Assembly: GCA_910586765.1 (NCBI GenBank)
Contig: CAJUJJ010000028.1
Location: 1 to 33,640 of the forward strand
Reading direction: 5' to 3'
From: an uncultured Clostridia bacterium
Lineage (GTDB): Bacteria; Bacillota; Clostridia; Lachnospirales; Anaerotignaceae
Length of the DNA stretch: 33,640 nt
A model generated the notes under the pieces. It was not told the DNA's origin. It was given only the letters and a program-made list of their open reading frames with translations, and made no database searches. A program made the translations under genes and the position numbers. The stretch's first letter is position 1; each line of letters begins with the position of its first letter. Shown here piece after piece: positions 14,171-23,168 of the stretch.

Positions 14171-14803
14171 TTATTTTTCTCTTAAATGAAATATTTTTTG
14201 ATATAAAGCAATTAGTAAACCACCTATACTATTTCCAATAGTCATAACAATAAGTGAAATGATTGTATTAATAGACCATGTTTGTGCCATAGCAAAATAA
14301 TACATATTTGCAACAACATGCTCAAATCCACTTAATATAAATACCATAACAGGTACAAACACAGCAACAGTTTTTATTGTAGAACCCTTTTGCTCTCGAA
14401 ATGTATCTACTGCTATAAACATAAGTACACCACAAAAAATAGATAATATAAAAACACTTAATAAATTATCATTCAATTTTGTTTGTGCCATAATAAATAC
14501 TTTATTTGACATTTCTTCTGTAAAAATTCTTGTGTTTTGAACACATTTTGCAATAAAAACCGTTCCACAGAAATTTCCAATCCATGTAATTACTAATTCC
14601 AAAAAATATTCTTTTTTTTGAAAAGGAATATAGCCAACTTTTCCTGTAAATAATTGCAAGCGAAATACTACTACAGTAAATAATCCTACGCCAAACATAC
14701 ACGCTCCCAGTGCCTTATTGTCAAGCGAAAGAAAAACAGTTCCTCCCATACCAATCATAAATCCTGCTAATATTGCTGATATAAATTGTCTTATTTGTTC
14801 CAT
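14171..14803 (-). CDS. Formate/nitrite transporter family channel, 210 aa
   Basis: FNT proteins are pentameric membrane channels for formate, nitrite or related small anions. Six hydrophobic segments fit the 210-aa length, at the short end for the family. Family markers: LFTGKVGY (canonical L-F-T-G-N), S-G-F-E-H-V-V-A-N-M-Y with the central gating-region histidine, and GNSIGG in the last helix. AGGAGG precedes the ATG. A ZTP riboswitch with terminator lies directly upstream, which ties it to one-carbon metabolism and makes formate the most likely substrate (inference). Confidence 0.9.
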   Translation of the reverse strand: MEQIRQFISAILAGFMIGMGGTVFLSLDNKALGACMFGVGLFTVVVFRLQLFTGKVGYIPFQKKEYFLELVITWIGNFCGTVFIAKCVQNTRIFTEEMSNKVFIMAQTKLNDNLLSVFILSIFCGVLMFIAVDTFREQKGSTIKTVAVFVPVMVFILSGFEHVVANMYYFAMAQTWSINTIISLIVMTIGNSIGGLLIALYQKIFHLREK

Positions 14804-14843
14804 TTTTAAACCTCCTATTTTTTTTAATATTATTTGTTACAAT

Positions 14844-14885
14844 AAAAAAAGCCGTATCTGAACAAAACTGCCCAGACGGTCGGCT
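14844..14885 (-). terminator. Riboswitch-controlled intrinsic terminator
   Basis: On the minus strand AGCCG and TCTG pair with CAGA and CGGCT around an unpaired centre, followed by seven U residues. The 5' arm is the conserved 3' part of the ZTP aptamer, so aptamer folding and termination exclude each other; bound ligand should turn the gene on. Confidence 0.8.
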
Positions 14886-14936
14886 TAAAATACATCATAC
14901 TTCATGTGGTTATTCCACTTCCGTCAGTTGTATGAC
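14868..14936 (-). promoter_or_regulatory. ZTP (pfl) riboswitch upstream of the FNT channel
   Basis: The minus-strand RNA shows the conserved parts of the ZMP/ZTP aptamer: P1 (GTCATAC, 14936-14930, with GTATGAT), AACTGACGG, a GTGG/CCAC hairpin, and the 3' consensus GCCGACCGTCTGGGCA. GACGG and CCGTC can form the family's conserved pseudoknot. ZTP accumulates when 10-formyl-tetrahydrofolate is short, so the switch would raise formate channel production under folate one-carbon stress. Confidence 0.85.
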
Positions 14937-14945
14937 TTCCTTTTT

Positions 14946-14975
14946 ACTATAACAAAAAAAGTATTTACTTGTCAA
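14946..14975 (-). promoter_or_regulatory. Promoter of the ZTP riboswitch/FNT transcript
   Basis: TTGACA (14975-14970), 18 bp, TATAGT (14951-14946). Transcription would begin at ~14939, right at the aptamer's P1 helix. Confidence 0.75.
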
Positions 14976-14988
14976 ATAAATTTTTATT

Positions 14989-16326
14989 TTAATCATATCC
15001 ATATTGTTTTTTAAATATTTTATAGCAGTAAATACTAATAAATATAGTACAGATTTCAGAAATCGGAACGACCAACCAAATTCCTACTACTTTCAAAAAT
15101 AAAGGCAATATCAATATAATAGGTACAAAAAATCCTAAAGAACGCATAAATGATATAAAGGCGGATATTTTTCCGTTTGCAAAAGCAGTAAATAAGGCAG
15201 AAGAAAAAATATTAAATCCATCAAATAAAAATGAAATTGCAAAAATACGAAAACCTACTACAGTGATATTGTATAATGTAGAAGTTTTGTCTGTAAAAAT
15301 AATCGTAATAAAAGGTGCAATGATTTCAGATAAACAAAATACAAACAAACAAAATAGTATAATAATATAGTAACCGTATTTTACTAATTTTTTTAAATTT
15401 GTTTTGTCATTTTTTCCATAATTATAACTAATTAAGGGAGCAATTCCAGAAGAAAAACCCAATACTATAGAAGTTAGCAAAAACTGTGCATATAAAACAA
15501 TCGTAATTGCACCTACTCCATCTACACCAATATATTGAAGCATTTTAATATTAAACAAATACGTAGTAATTCCTGTTGAAATTTGTGTTACCATTTCAGA
15601 ACTTCCATTTGCACATGCTTTTATAATGGTATAGAATTGAAATATAGGCTTCTGAAAATATAATATTCCTTTTTTCCTTGAAAAATAAATAAAATAGCTA
15701 AGGGCAATGAAAACAGGAATTATCATACCCATTTGTGTTGCTAAAGCAGCACCTTTTACTCCTAATTTAAGTGGCACTATAAAAACATAATCTAATATCA
15801 TATTTGTTATACCGCCTATGATACCACTAAGTAAACCAAGTTCTGGTTTTCCAGCAGTAACAAAAAAATAATCAAAATATGTTTTCAATATAGCAACTGG
15901 TACAAAATATAATGTAGTAGCTAAATAGTCATAACAATATAAATATAATTCTTCTGTAGAGCCTGCTAAATAAATAATGTTTTTAATAAATAAAATTCCA
16001 AATATTGAAATTAGTATACCAATAGAAAATACTACAATAGTAAGTGACGTAAAAATACTTCTGGCCTTTTTTTCTCTTTTTTCTCCTAAAAGCATAGCTA
16101 CAATAGCACTTCCTCCTGTTGACATCATAATAGAAATACCTAATACTAAATTGATAACAGGGTATACAATATTAGTAGCAGATAGAGCTTCTGCTCCTAC
16201 ATAGCGGGAAATAAATACACCATCTACAATAGTATATAATGACAAAAATATCATAGTAGACATTGTAGGTAATGTAAATGCTATAATTGATTTTAGTGAT
16301 ATTTTTCTGTCTAATCCTATTGACAT
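14989..16326 (-). CDS. MATE-family efflux transporter, 445 aa
   Basis: A Na+- or H+-driven multidrug/toxin extrusion protein with about 12 hydrophobic helices in two related halves. Family features: N-terminal TLPTMSTMIFLSLYTIVDGVF, the GAEALSATNIVYP motif, GKPELGLLSGIIGGITNMILDYVF in the first half (positions ~158-180), and SSGIAPLISYNYG at the second half start. Length is normal. AGAGGAA precedes the ATG. It is the last gene of a leftward operon (HAD - rarA - YoaK-like - MATE) with a 29-nt gap to the previous gene. Substrate unknown. Confidence 0.92.
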   Translation of the reverse strand: MSIGLDRKISLKSIIAFTLPTMSTMIFLSLYTIVDGVFISRYVGAEALSATNIVYPVINLVLGISIMMSTGGSAIVAMLLGEKREKKARSIFTSLTIVVFSIGILISIFGILFIKNIIYLAGSTEELYLYCYDYLATTLYFVPVAILKTYFDYFFVTAGKPELGLLSGIIGGITNMILDYVFIVPLKLGVKGAALATQMGMIIPVFIALSYFIYFSRKKGILYFQKPIFQFYTIIKACANGSSEMVTQISTGITTYLFNIKMLQYIGVDGVGAITIVLYAQFLLTSIVLGFSSGIAPLISYNYGKNDKTNLKKLVKYGYYIIILFCLFVFCLSEIIAPFITIIFTDKTSTLYNITVVGFRIFAISFLFDGFNIFSSALFTAFANGKISAFISFMRSLGFFVPIILILPLFLKVVGIWLVVPISEICTIFISIYCYKIFKKQYGYD

Positions 16327-16355
16327 ATGAAATTCCTCTTTTCTTTAAACTATAT

Positions 16356-17057
16356 TTAGAAATTATTTTTATTTTTAATATCCGATAAAAATAATATAAT
16401 AAATACAGGCAGTAATATAAAACAACAAAATAAAATAGATTTTTGTTCTAGTGCGTGAATTAAAAAAGTACCTATTGCTGCTCCTATAACAAAAAATAAT
16501 ATCACAGAAATATAATATAAAGATTTTATTTTACTTTCTTTATTTTTCTGTTCTATTCCAGTACAAAAATGAATTACTGCTTGTCTAAGATTATTTGTAC
16601 AAAATGTAGTAGCAAGAGGAATACCATTCGATTTACGAAATGTATTATATTGCATAGCACAAATAAATGAAATTGGTACATTTGTAACGCCATTTGGAAA
16701 AGTATTTGGAAGAAATGCTAATACAAATAATATTAATATTTCACATACTATAAACATTGTTTCCCAATGCAATATACTTAATTTTGAAAGCCACTTTGGA
16801 ATGTATATTGTACAGCTAATACCTACCATATATGCTAATATAGGTAATATATAATAAGCAGCTTGTTCATATTGTTTGTTTATAAAAAAAATAGCAAGTA
16901 ATGCAAAATTACCTGTTTGAGCATTACAAAATACTCCACCTTTTAAAAGATATGTAAATGCTTCTAAAAATCCTCCAACACTTGCCAATATAATACAAAC
17001 CAAAAAAGAAGCTTTTTTTGAAATTCTATTGTCTTCATTTAGAGCTGTTTGTTCCAT
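16356..17057 (-). CDS. YoaK/DUF1275-family membrane protein, 233 aa
   Basis: Six or so hydrophobic helices and the family hallmark FCNAQTGNFALLA in the first third, plus G-G-x-L-E-A-F-T-Y before it and a later I-C-A-M-Q-Y-N-T-F-R. This is the DUF1275 (YoaK) signature; transport activity is suspected for the family but not established here. The ATG lies inside the 3' end of rarA (23-nt overlap) with AAAGGGAAGTG upstream, so translation is coupled. Confidence 0.88.
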   Translation of the reverse strand: MEQTALNEDNRISKKASFLVCIILASVGGFLEAFTYLLKGGVFCNAQTGNFALLAIFFINKQYEQAAYYILPILAYMVGISCTIYIPKWLSKLSILHWETMFIVCEILILFVLAFLPNTFPNGVTNVPISFICAMQYNTFRKSNGIPLATTFCTNNLRQAVIHFCTGIEQKNKESKIKSLYYISVILFFVIGAAIGTFLIHALEQKSILFCCFILLPVFIILFLSDIKNKNNF

Positions 17058-18384
17058 TTATTACACTTCCCTTTCCTAATCGTTTCAAAGTTTCTTTTAT
17101 TCTCTTTTCAACGCCATTTTCTGTAGGTTCATAATAAATTCTGTCTATTAATTCATCTGGTAAATACTGTTGTTGAACATAATGTCCTGGAAAATCATGA
17201 GGATATTGATAATTTAATTCTCCTTTTTCTTTTTTTAGATTATCATAATGACAATCTTTTAAATAGTTTGGAATAGATTTTATTTGTATATTAATTACGT
17301 CCTGTATTGCTTTTTCTATACCGATATAACAAGCATTGCTTTTTGGTGCACAAGATAAATAAGTTACTGCTTGTGCTAATATAATACGACATTCAGGCAT
17401 ACCAACAAATTGAACAGCTTGTGCTGCTGATACTGCTACTTGCAGTGCATGAGGGTCTGCATTTCCAATATCTTCTGACGCTGCTATTATAATGCGTCTT
17501 GCTATAAATTTAGGGTCTTCTCCTGCATATAACATTTTTGCTAAGTAATATAACGCTGCATGAGGGTCAGAACCTCTTATACTTTTGATAAAAGCAGAAA
17601 TTGTGTCATAATGGTTATCTCCATTTTTATCATAGTTTAAAGCTCTTTTTTGAATACAGTATTGTGCTGTTGTTAAATCAATTTTTAATATTCCTTTTTC
17701 ATCTTTCTCAGTAGTAAGTATTGCTAATTCTAAAGCATTTAATGCGATACGAGCATCTCCATTTGATACATCTGCTAAAAAGTCAATCGCTTGTTGTGAC
17801 ACTTGTGCATGATAAGTACCCAGCCCTTTTGTTGTATTTTCTAAAGCATTTTGAAGTATTTGTTTCATATTTTCAGCTGTTAGTGGTTTTAGCTCAAATA
17901 GTGCAGAACGTGAAATTAGTGCCTTATTTACTTCAAAATAGGGATTTTCTGTTGTAGCACCAATTAATATAATTGTGCCATCTTCTACATAAGGCAATAA
18001 GACATCTTGCTGCGTTTTATTAAATCTATGAATTTCATCAATAAATAATATTGTTTTCTTTTGATACATACCTAAAGACAGTTTTGCTTTTTCAATGATT
18101 TCTTTTATATCTTTTATACCAGAAATGGTAGCATTTAATTGCTGAAAATCATTTTTTGTTGTATTTGCTATAATTTTGGCTAATGTAGTTTTCCCTGTTC
18201 CTGGTGGCCCATATAATATAATAGAACTTAATCTATCACATTGAATTGCTCTATAAAGTAATTTATCTTTTGCTATAATATGTTCTTGTCCTACAAATTC
18301 GTCTAATGTTGTAGGACGCATACGAGAAGCAAGAGGAGCATTTTGTTGTCCTTTTTGCATATAATTATATTCAAATAAATCCAT
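17035..18384 (-). CDS. rarA: Replication-associated recombination protein A (RarA/MgsA)
   Basis: A AAA+ ATPase related to clamp loaders and RuvB that acts at stalled replication forks. Seen: N-terminal PLASRMRPTTLDEFVGQ, Walker A GPPGTGKTT (59-67), Walker B ILFIDEIHRF, sensor ATTENPYFEVN with arginine finger region ALISRS, and the C-terminal tetramerisation part with I-R-G-S-D-P-H-A-A-L-Y-Y-L-A and ASEDIGNADP. 449 aa is normal length. It follows the HAD gene by 17 nt and overlaps the YoaK-like gene, placing it in a mixed operon. Confidence 0.95.
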   Translation of the reverse strand: MDLFEYNYMQKGQQNAPLASRMRPTTLDEFVGQEHIIAKDKLLYRAIQCDRLSSIILYGPPGTGKTTLAKIIANTTKNDFQQLNATISGIKDIKEIIEKAKLSLGMYQKKTILFIDEIHRFNKTQQDVLLPYVEDGTIILIGATTENPYFEVNKALISRSALFELKPLTAENMKQILQNALENTTKGLGTYHAQVSQQAIDFLADVSNGDARIALNALELAILTTEKDEKGILKIDLTTAQYCIQKRALNYDKNGDNHYDTISAFIKSIRGSDPHAALYYLAKMLYAGEDPKFIARRIIIAASEDIGNADPHALQVAVSAAQAVQFVGMPECRIILAQAVTYLSCAPKSNACYIGIEKAIQDVINIQIKSIPNYLKDCHYDNLKKEKGELNYQYPHDFPGHYVQQQYLPDELIDRIYYEPTENGVEKRIKETLKRLGKGSVINGTNSSK

Positions 18385-18401
18385 AGTACTCTCCTTTTCT
18401 T

Positions 18402-19241
18402 TTATTTTTTTAAAAGAAATTTTTCTAATGCAAGTGCTACACCATTTTCTTCATTAGAAGCTGTAACATAATCAGCTATTTTTTGTATATTTTCATGAGC
18501 ATTTCCCATAGCAATGCCAAGCCCTACTTCTTCCAACATGTCAATATCATTTCTATCATCACCTATTGCAATAGTTTCTTCCATAGTAACATTAAAATAT
18601 TTGCAAAGTCTTTGTACACCAGAGGCTTTGTTTCCGCCTTTTCTATTTATAAAAAGATACTTGTCCCATAAATGTTCACGGATATCAATTCTACTACAAT
18701 CTCCTTGCTGTATAGCACTTTTTATTTCTGATATAACATTTGCTTTTCCAGCAATTACAATTTGATAAATAGGTGATGATACCGCTTTTAATTGTTTCCA
18801 GTTTTTAATATAACGTACTCCACCTATATAACTTTTTATTCTTCCCAATAGTGTTCTTTTATTAAATATATCATAATGATAGTCTTTTTCATTTTCTGCA
18901 AATTTATGATAAATATAGCCAGTGTTTATTTCCACAAATACTTCTTTTCCTTGTGCTGAAGAAAGTATTAAATCGATTTCATATTCAGATAGTTCTAGTC
19001 CCTCTATTATATTTCCTGTTTCTGGTTCTACTAATACAGCACCATCTATGCAAGCAATAGGAACTTTAATTCCTGCTTTTTTTGCTACAGGTAATGCTTT
19101 GCGTATATTTCTTCCTGTACAAATTGTTACAATTTCTCTTGATTGATTTACATTAGTTATTGTTTGCATTGTTTTTTTTGAAATATTTCCTTTATTATCA
19201 ATCAATGTACCATCAATGTCCAATACTGCTAATTTATACAT
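18402..19241 (-). CDS. Cof-type HAD-IIB phosphatase, 279 aa
   Basis: A sugar-phosphate type phosphatase of the haloacid dehalogenase superfamily. Motif I is LDIDGTLID with nucleophile Asp8 and acid Asp10; motif II lies in TICTGR; the C2B cap occupies ~85-190; motif III K (GGNKASGVQRL) and motif IV GDDRNDIDML are intact. The end LGIAMGNAHENIQKIADYV is typical of Cof proteins. AGGAGG precedes the ATG. It is first in the operon with rarA. The substrate cannot be predicted. Confidence 0.92.
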   Translation of the reverse strand: MYKLAVLDIDGTLIDNKGNISKKTMQTITNVNQSREIVTICTGRNIRKALPVAKKAGIKVPIACIDGAVLVEPETGNIIEGLELSEYEIDLILSSAQGKEVFVEINTGYIYHKFAENEKDYHYDIFNKRTLLGRIKSYIGGVRYIKNWKQLKAVSSPIYQIVIAGKANVISEIKSAIQQGDCSRIDIREHLWDKYLFINRKGGNKASGVQRLCKYFNVTMEETIAIGDDRNDIDMLEEVGLGIAMGNAHENIQKIADYVTASNEENGVALALEKFLLKK

Positions 19242-19316
19242 CTTTTTTCCTCCTATTTTTTATAGTAGCATATCATAAATAATACATTTCTGCTACATGT
19301 TTAAATGGCTTACAAC

Positions 19317-19345
19317 AAAAAAAGGATTTTATATAATCCTTTTTT
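19317..19345 (-). terminator. Terminator of the phospholipase D-like gene
   Basis: AAAGGATT / AATCCTTT stem with a 6-base loop and T-rich tail on the minus strand, immediately after the stop of the PLD-like gene. Confidence 0.75.
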
Positions 19346-19350
19346 ATTAC

Positions 19351-20763
19351 TTAATAAGTACAAAGTCCTGTTGTTTCTTGTATATAATATAATATTTTCT
19401 TTACAAAACTATTTTGTTGATATGTTTCGAAAGATACTGTATAGTCTCCATTTTCATTATTCCATATTTTTTGAAAATAAGCATCAACTTCTTTTGCAAA
19501 ATCATTTTCTTTTTCTGTTATAATTTCTAAATCAGCCTCTAAATTATATCCTTTTAAATTTTTTCTAGTATAATTACTCGAACCAATTACTATAATATTT
19601 TGATTTTCAAAATCAAAATAAGACATTTTAGTGTGATATTGCTCTCCATTTGTATCATACCAACGGATATGTATGTTTTCACTTTTTTTATGTAATTGTG
19701 TTAATACAGATCGATTAGGAGAACCATCTTTTTGTATACCAAAAGCATCTTTGTTAGGGTCTGCTACTATGTAAATGGAAACGCCTCTATTTGCTGCATT
19801 TTCTAATTCTTTTATTAAATTAAATTCTGTAATATAGAAAATACCTATGTAAATAGTATCTCCTTCTTGTGATTGTTGGATATTTTTTATCAAGCTCTGA
19901 AATATACCTTTTTCTGTAATATATTTTACTTGTGTATTAGAAATATTATTATAATTTGTATCTTTATATTCTAATTTTGGTAATATAACATTAGATTGCT
20001 GTGCGATGGCTCTCTCTCCTTCTAACATATACGATATTACATCGCTTTGAAAACGAACAGCTACATTAGAATGATAACTACTTGCATCATGAGAATTTGC
20101 AGAAGCAATAAGAGCTTCCTTTTCTGTTATAATTAACTTTCTATGATTTGCTTTAAAATTTGCTAATTTTAAAATAGAACGTATATTAATTTTAGGAGCT
20201 GTTTTATCTAAAGGATTTGAAATCCACCCTTTTCTACTATTTCCAAAAGGCTTTATAAAAAAGCGATAATAGCCAGAATATAATGGATTAGAATCTTTTA
20301 AGGCATCTAAATTTGTTTCTACAACAATAATATCATTTTTACTCATTAAATCCATATTTTTTTCTATATAAGAACCATAAAAGCCATTAATAGGGTCTGT
20401 AATAAAAACAATATCTATGTTAGGATTTTCTTTTTTTTTCGTAATCAAAGCATCTGTTATCATTTGTGTTGTATTTGGATATTGATATTGTGTTTTATCA
20501 TAAACATCATTATATAAAAACAAATCTAATACAATAAATTCTTCTGCCTTTTCAATCATGTCTAATTCAGCAGAAAGTATGGATTGCTCTTTTATACTTT
20601 TTCCATATTCTTGATAGGTTAAATCATATAAAAATTTTAATGAAGAAACATTTTTATAATCACTTTCTACAGAAGTACCTTCAGGATTTTTTGTGCATAA
20701 ACTCCAAATAATAGGCAGTAATAATAAAATAAAAAATATTTTTTTATTTTGTTTTAAATTCAT
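19351..20763 (-). CDS. Phospholipase D-like (HKD) exported protein, 470 aa
   Basis: A hydrophobic N-terminal segment (residues ~9-22) after KQNKK indicates export or membrane anchoring. Two HKD half-sites are seen: NHRKLIITE (His207, Lys209, with Glu214 where Asp is usual) followed by ASANSHD, and YHTKMSYFDF (His377, Lys379, Asp384) followed by GSSNYTRKNL. This is the layout of cardiolipin synthase-like phosphodiesterases; the substrate is probably a phospholipid but not proven. AAAGGAAAAT precedes the ATG. It is a single-gene unit with its own terminator. The first HKD with Glu may change activity. Confidence 0.83.
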   Translation of the reverse strand: MNLKQNKKIFFILLLLPIIWSLCTKNPEGTSVESDYKNVSSLKFLYDLTYQEYGKSIKEQSILSAELDMIEKAEEFIVLDLFLYNDVYDKTQYQYPNTTQMITDALITKKKENPNIDIVFITDPINGFYGSYIEKNMDLMSKNDIIVVETNLDALKDSNPLYSGYYRFFIKPFGNSRKGWISNPLDKTAPKINIRSILKLANFKANHRKLIITEKEALIASANSHDASSYHSNVAVRFQSDVISYMLEGERAIAQQSNVILPKLEYKDTNYNNISNTQVKYITEKGIFQSLIKNIQQSQEGDTIYIGIFYITEFNLIKELENAANRGVSIYIVADPNKDAFGIQKDGSPNRSVLTQLHKKSENIHIRWYDTNGEQYHTKMSYFDFENQNIIVIGSSNYTRKNLKGYNLEADLEIITEKENDFAKEVDAYFQKIWNNENGDYTVSFETYQQNSFVKKILYYIQETTGLCTY

Positions 20764-20804
20764 TTTTTATTTTCCTTTCTTTATATGATATTACTACATC
20801 ATAT

Positions 20805-20840
20805 AAAAAAAGTATCAAAATGTTTTTGATACTTTTTTTT
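20805..20840 (-). terminator. Terminator downstream of tRNA-Thr
   Basis: AAAAAAAGTATCAAAA / TTTTTGATACTTTTTTTT, a long stem with U-tract, about 50 nt after the tRNA. Confidence 0.8.
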
Positions 20841-20892
20841 ACAACAAAGTTGTATTTGATATTATTGTACACTTTTTCATATTTTAAAATTC

Positions 20893-20965
20893 AGCTGGAA
20901 ACGTGACTTGAACACGCGACCTGCTGATTACGAATCAGCTGCTCTACCAACTGAGCTATTCCAGC
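20893..20965 (-). tRNA. tRNA-Thr (anticodon CGU)
   Basis: The minus strand folds as a full cloverleaf: acceptor stem GCTGGAA / TTCCAGC, D arm AGCTCAGTTGGTAGAGC, anticodon stem GCTGA / TCAGC with loop TTCGTAA giving anticodon CGT (reads ACG), and T arm with GTTCAAGTC. Length is 73 nt with an unpaired U as discriminator and no encoded CCA. It stands alone with its own terminator. Confidence 0.93.
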
Positions 20966-21034
20966 AAATATAATCGCATAGTATTATAGCATTTTTTAAA
21001 ATATATTGCAACTAAAAAATAAGTTTTTAGCATG

Positions 21035-21073
21035 AAAAAAACAATCTTCTTATTTACAAAGAAGATTGTTTTT
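21035..21073 (-). terminator. Terminator of groESL
   Basis: AAAAAACAATCTTCTT / AAGAAGATTGTTTTT stem with a short loop and a U-rich tail, 47 nt after the groEL stop. Confidence 0.88.
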
Positions 21074-21119
21074 ATATGATGTTACTATTTTACTAATTTT
21101 TATTGATGGCATATAGATA

Positions 21120-22754
21120 TTACATCATACCGCCCATGCCGCCTCCCATACCTGCCATATCAGGGTGAGCATCATTCTTAGAAGGCAACTCTGCTACAAC
21201 AGCTTCTGTTGTTAAGAAAGTAGAAGCAACAGATGTTGCATTTTGTAAAGCACTTCTTGTAACTTTTGTAGGGTCTAATATACCAGCGTCTACCATTTCA
21301 ACATATTCTTCTGTTAAAGCATTAAATCCCATACCATTAGAAAGTTCTTTTACTTTATTTACTATAACAGAACCTTCTAAACCAGCATTTGTTGCAATTT
21401 GACGCATAGGTGCTTCTAATGCCTTCAAAACAATTTCTGCACCTGTTCTTTCATCTCCTGTTAATCCTTCAGCAACTTTTTTTACTGCTTCTATTGCATG
21501 AATATAAGCAGTACCACCACCAGCAACAATACCTTCTTCTACTGCTGCTCTTGTAGCTGCTAAAGCATCTTCCATTCTTAATTTTTTCTCTTTCATTTCT
21601 GTTTCTGTTGCAGCACCAACTTTGATTACTGCAACACCACCAGACAATTTTGCTAATCTTTCTTGTAATTTTTCTTTATCAAAATCAGATGTTGTTTCTT
21701 CTAACTGTGCCTTAATTTGATTAATTCTACCTTGAATATCATCTTTGTTTCCAGCACCATCAGCAATAATTGTTAATTCTTTTTCTACTCTTACTGTTCT
21801 TGCATGACCAAGCATATCAATAGTAGCTTCTTTTAAATCAATACCTAATTCATCAGAAATTACTTGAGCACCTGTTAAAGCTGCAATATCTGCAATTTGT
21901 GCTTTTCTTCTTTCACCATATCCAGGAGCTTTAACTGCAACACAATTAATTGTACCTCTTAATTTATTTACAACTAATGTAGCAAGTGCTTCTCCTTCTA
22001 CGTCATCAGCAATAATAAGTAATTTTCCTCCTACCTGCATAATTTGCTCTAATACAGGTAATAAGTCTTGAATATTGGAAATTTTTTTATCTGTAATCAA
22101 AATAAATGGGTCTTCTAATACGGCAATCATTTTCTCCATATCTGTTGCCATGTAAGAAGAAAGATAACCTTTGTCAAATTGCATACCTTCCACTAACTCA
22201 AGTTCTGTATTCATTGTTTTCGCTTCTTCTACAGTAATAACGCCGTCGTTAGTCACTTTTTCCATAGCATCTGCAATCATTTCACCAACTTCATCATCAC
22301 CAGCAGAAATAGCTGCAACATTTGCAATATGTTTTTTAGTAGAAACAACTTGGCTCATTTTTTTAATTTCTTCCACAGTTGCCTCTGTTGCTTTTTGCAT
22401 ACCTTTTCTCAAAATAATAGCATTTGCACCAGCAGCAATGTTTTTTAATCCCTCTTGTATCATAGCCTGTGCTAAAACAGTAGCTGTTGTAGTACCATCA
22501 CCAGCAACATCATTTGTCTGAGTTGCAACTTCTTTTACAAGTTGTGCTCCCATATTTTCATATGGGTCTTCTAATTCAATATCTCTTGCAATAGATACAC
22601 CATCATTTGTAATCAAAGGAGAAATAAATTTTCTATCTAAAACAACATTTCTACCTTTAGGGCCTAATGTTACTTTTACTGTATTTGCTAATTTATTTAC
22701 ACCAGCCTCCATTGCCTTTCTCGCTTCAGTGCCATATTTAATTTCTTTTGCCAT
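21120..22754 (-). CDS. groL: Chaperonin GroEL (Hsp60)
   Basis: The 14-mer barrel chaperonin that refolds proteins with ATP in the cytosol. 544 aa, the normal length, starting MAKEIKYGTEARKAMEAG. ATP site motifs TLGPKGRNVVLD and GDGTTTATVLAQAM are intact, as is the apical region and the flexible end GMGGGMGGMM. AGGAGG precedes the ATG. It follows groES by 44 nt in one operon with the CIRCE element, so heat induction through HrcA is expected. Confidence 0.99.
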   Translation of the reverse strand: MAKEIKYGTEARKAMEAGVNKLANTVKVTLGPKGRNVVLDRKFISPLITNDGVSIARDIELEDPYENMGAQLVKEVATQTNDVAGDGTTTATVLAQAMIQEGLKNIAAGANAIILRKGMQKATEATVEEIKKMSQVVSTKKHIANVAAISAGDDEVGEMIADAMEKVTNDGVITVEEAKTMNTELELVEGMQFDKGYLSSYMATDMEKMIAVLEDPFILITDKKISNIQDLLPVLEQIMQVGGKLLIIADDVEGEALATLVVNKLRGTINCVAVKAPGYGERRKAQIADIAALTGAQVISDELGIDLKEATIDMLGHARTVRVEKELTIIADGAGNKDDIQGRINQIKAQLEETTSDFDKEKLQERLAKLSGGVAVIKVGAATETEMKEKKLRMEDALAATRAAVEEGIVAGGGTAYIHAIEAVKKVAEGLTGDERTGAEIVLKALEAPMRQIATNAGLEGSVIVNKVKELSNGMGFNALTEEYVEMVDAGILDPTKVTRSALQNATSVASTFLTTEAVVAELPSKNDAHPDMAGMGGGMGGMM

Positions 22755-22798
22755 TATAATTTCCTCCTAAAAAATATACTTTTATATTCTATAAATTA

Positions 22799-23086
22799 TT
22801 ATTGTTCTACTTTTGCAAGAATATCATTTTGTTTTATTACAATATATGTTTCTCCTTCAAATTTAATTTCTGTACCTGCATATTTAGAATAAACTACTCT
22901 ATCTCCTTCTTTTAATACCATTTTTACTTCTGTATCACCAACCATTCCTCCTGGGCCAACAGCAATAACCATTGCTTCTTGAGGTTTTTCTTGTGATTGT
23001 GATGTTAATATTAAACCAGATTTTGTTTTTTCTTCTGCTTCTAACTGTTTAATTACAACTTTATCTCCTAATGGTACAAGTTTCAT
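22799..23086 (-). CDS. groS: Co-chaperonin GroES (Hsp10)
   Basis: Forms the heptameric lid of GroEL. 95 aa beginning MKLVPLGDKVVIKQLEAEEK, with a mobile loop (KTKSGLILTSQSQEKPQEA) and the ending IVIKQNDILAKVE. The ATG at 23086 is chosen over 23137 because AAGGAGG lies just upstream and the extension has no counterpart in the family and overlaps the CIRCE region. Confidence 0.99.
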   Translation of the reverse strand: MKLVPLGDKVVIKQLEAEEKTKSGLILTSQSQEKPQEAMVIAVGPGGMVGDTEVKMVLKEGDRVVYSKYAGTEIKFEGETYIVIKQNDILAKVEQ

Positions 23087-23126
23087 AAATAATAGCCTCC
23101 TTAAATAAATATATACTCTAAATCTG

Positions 23127-23153
23127 TTAGCACTCATTGAAATTGAGTGCTAA
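23127..23153. promoter_or_regulatory. CIRCE operator (HrcA binding site)
   Basis: A perfect TTAGCACTC - 9 bp - GAGTGCTAA inverted repeat, 40 bp before groES. HrcA represses groESL here. A TATAAT box (23168-23163, minus strand) lies directly upstream, so the operator covers the transcription start. Confidence 0.98.
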
Positions 23154-23168
23154 TTTCTAATTATTATA

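Noticed and set aside
22171..22521. 116-codon plus-strand frame inside groEL
   Set aside because: Antisense shadow of a strongly conserved coding region.
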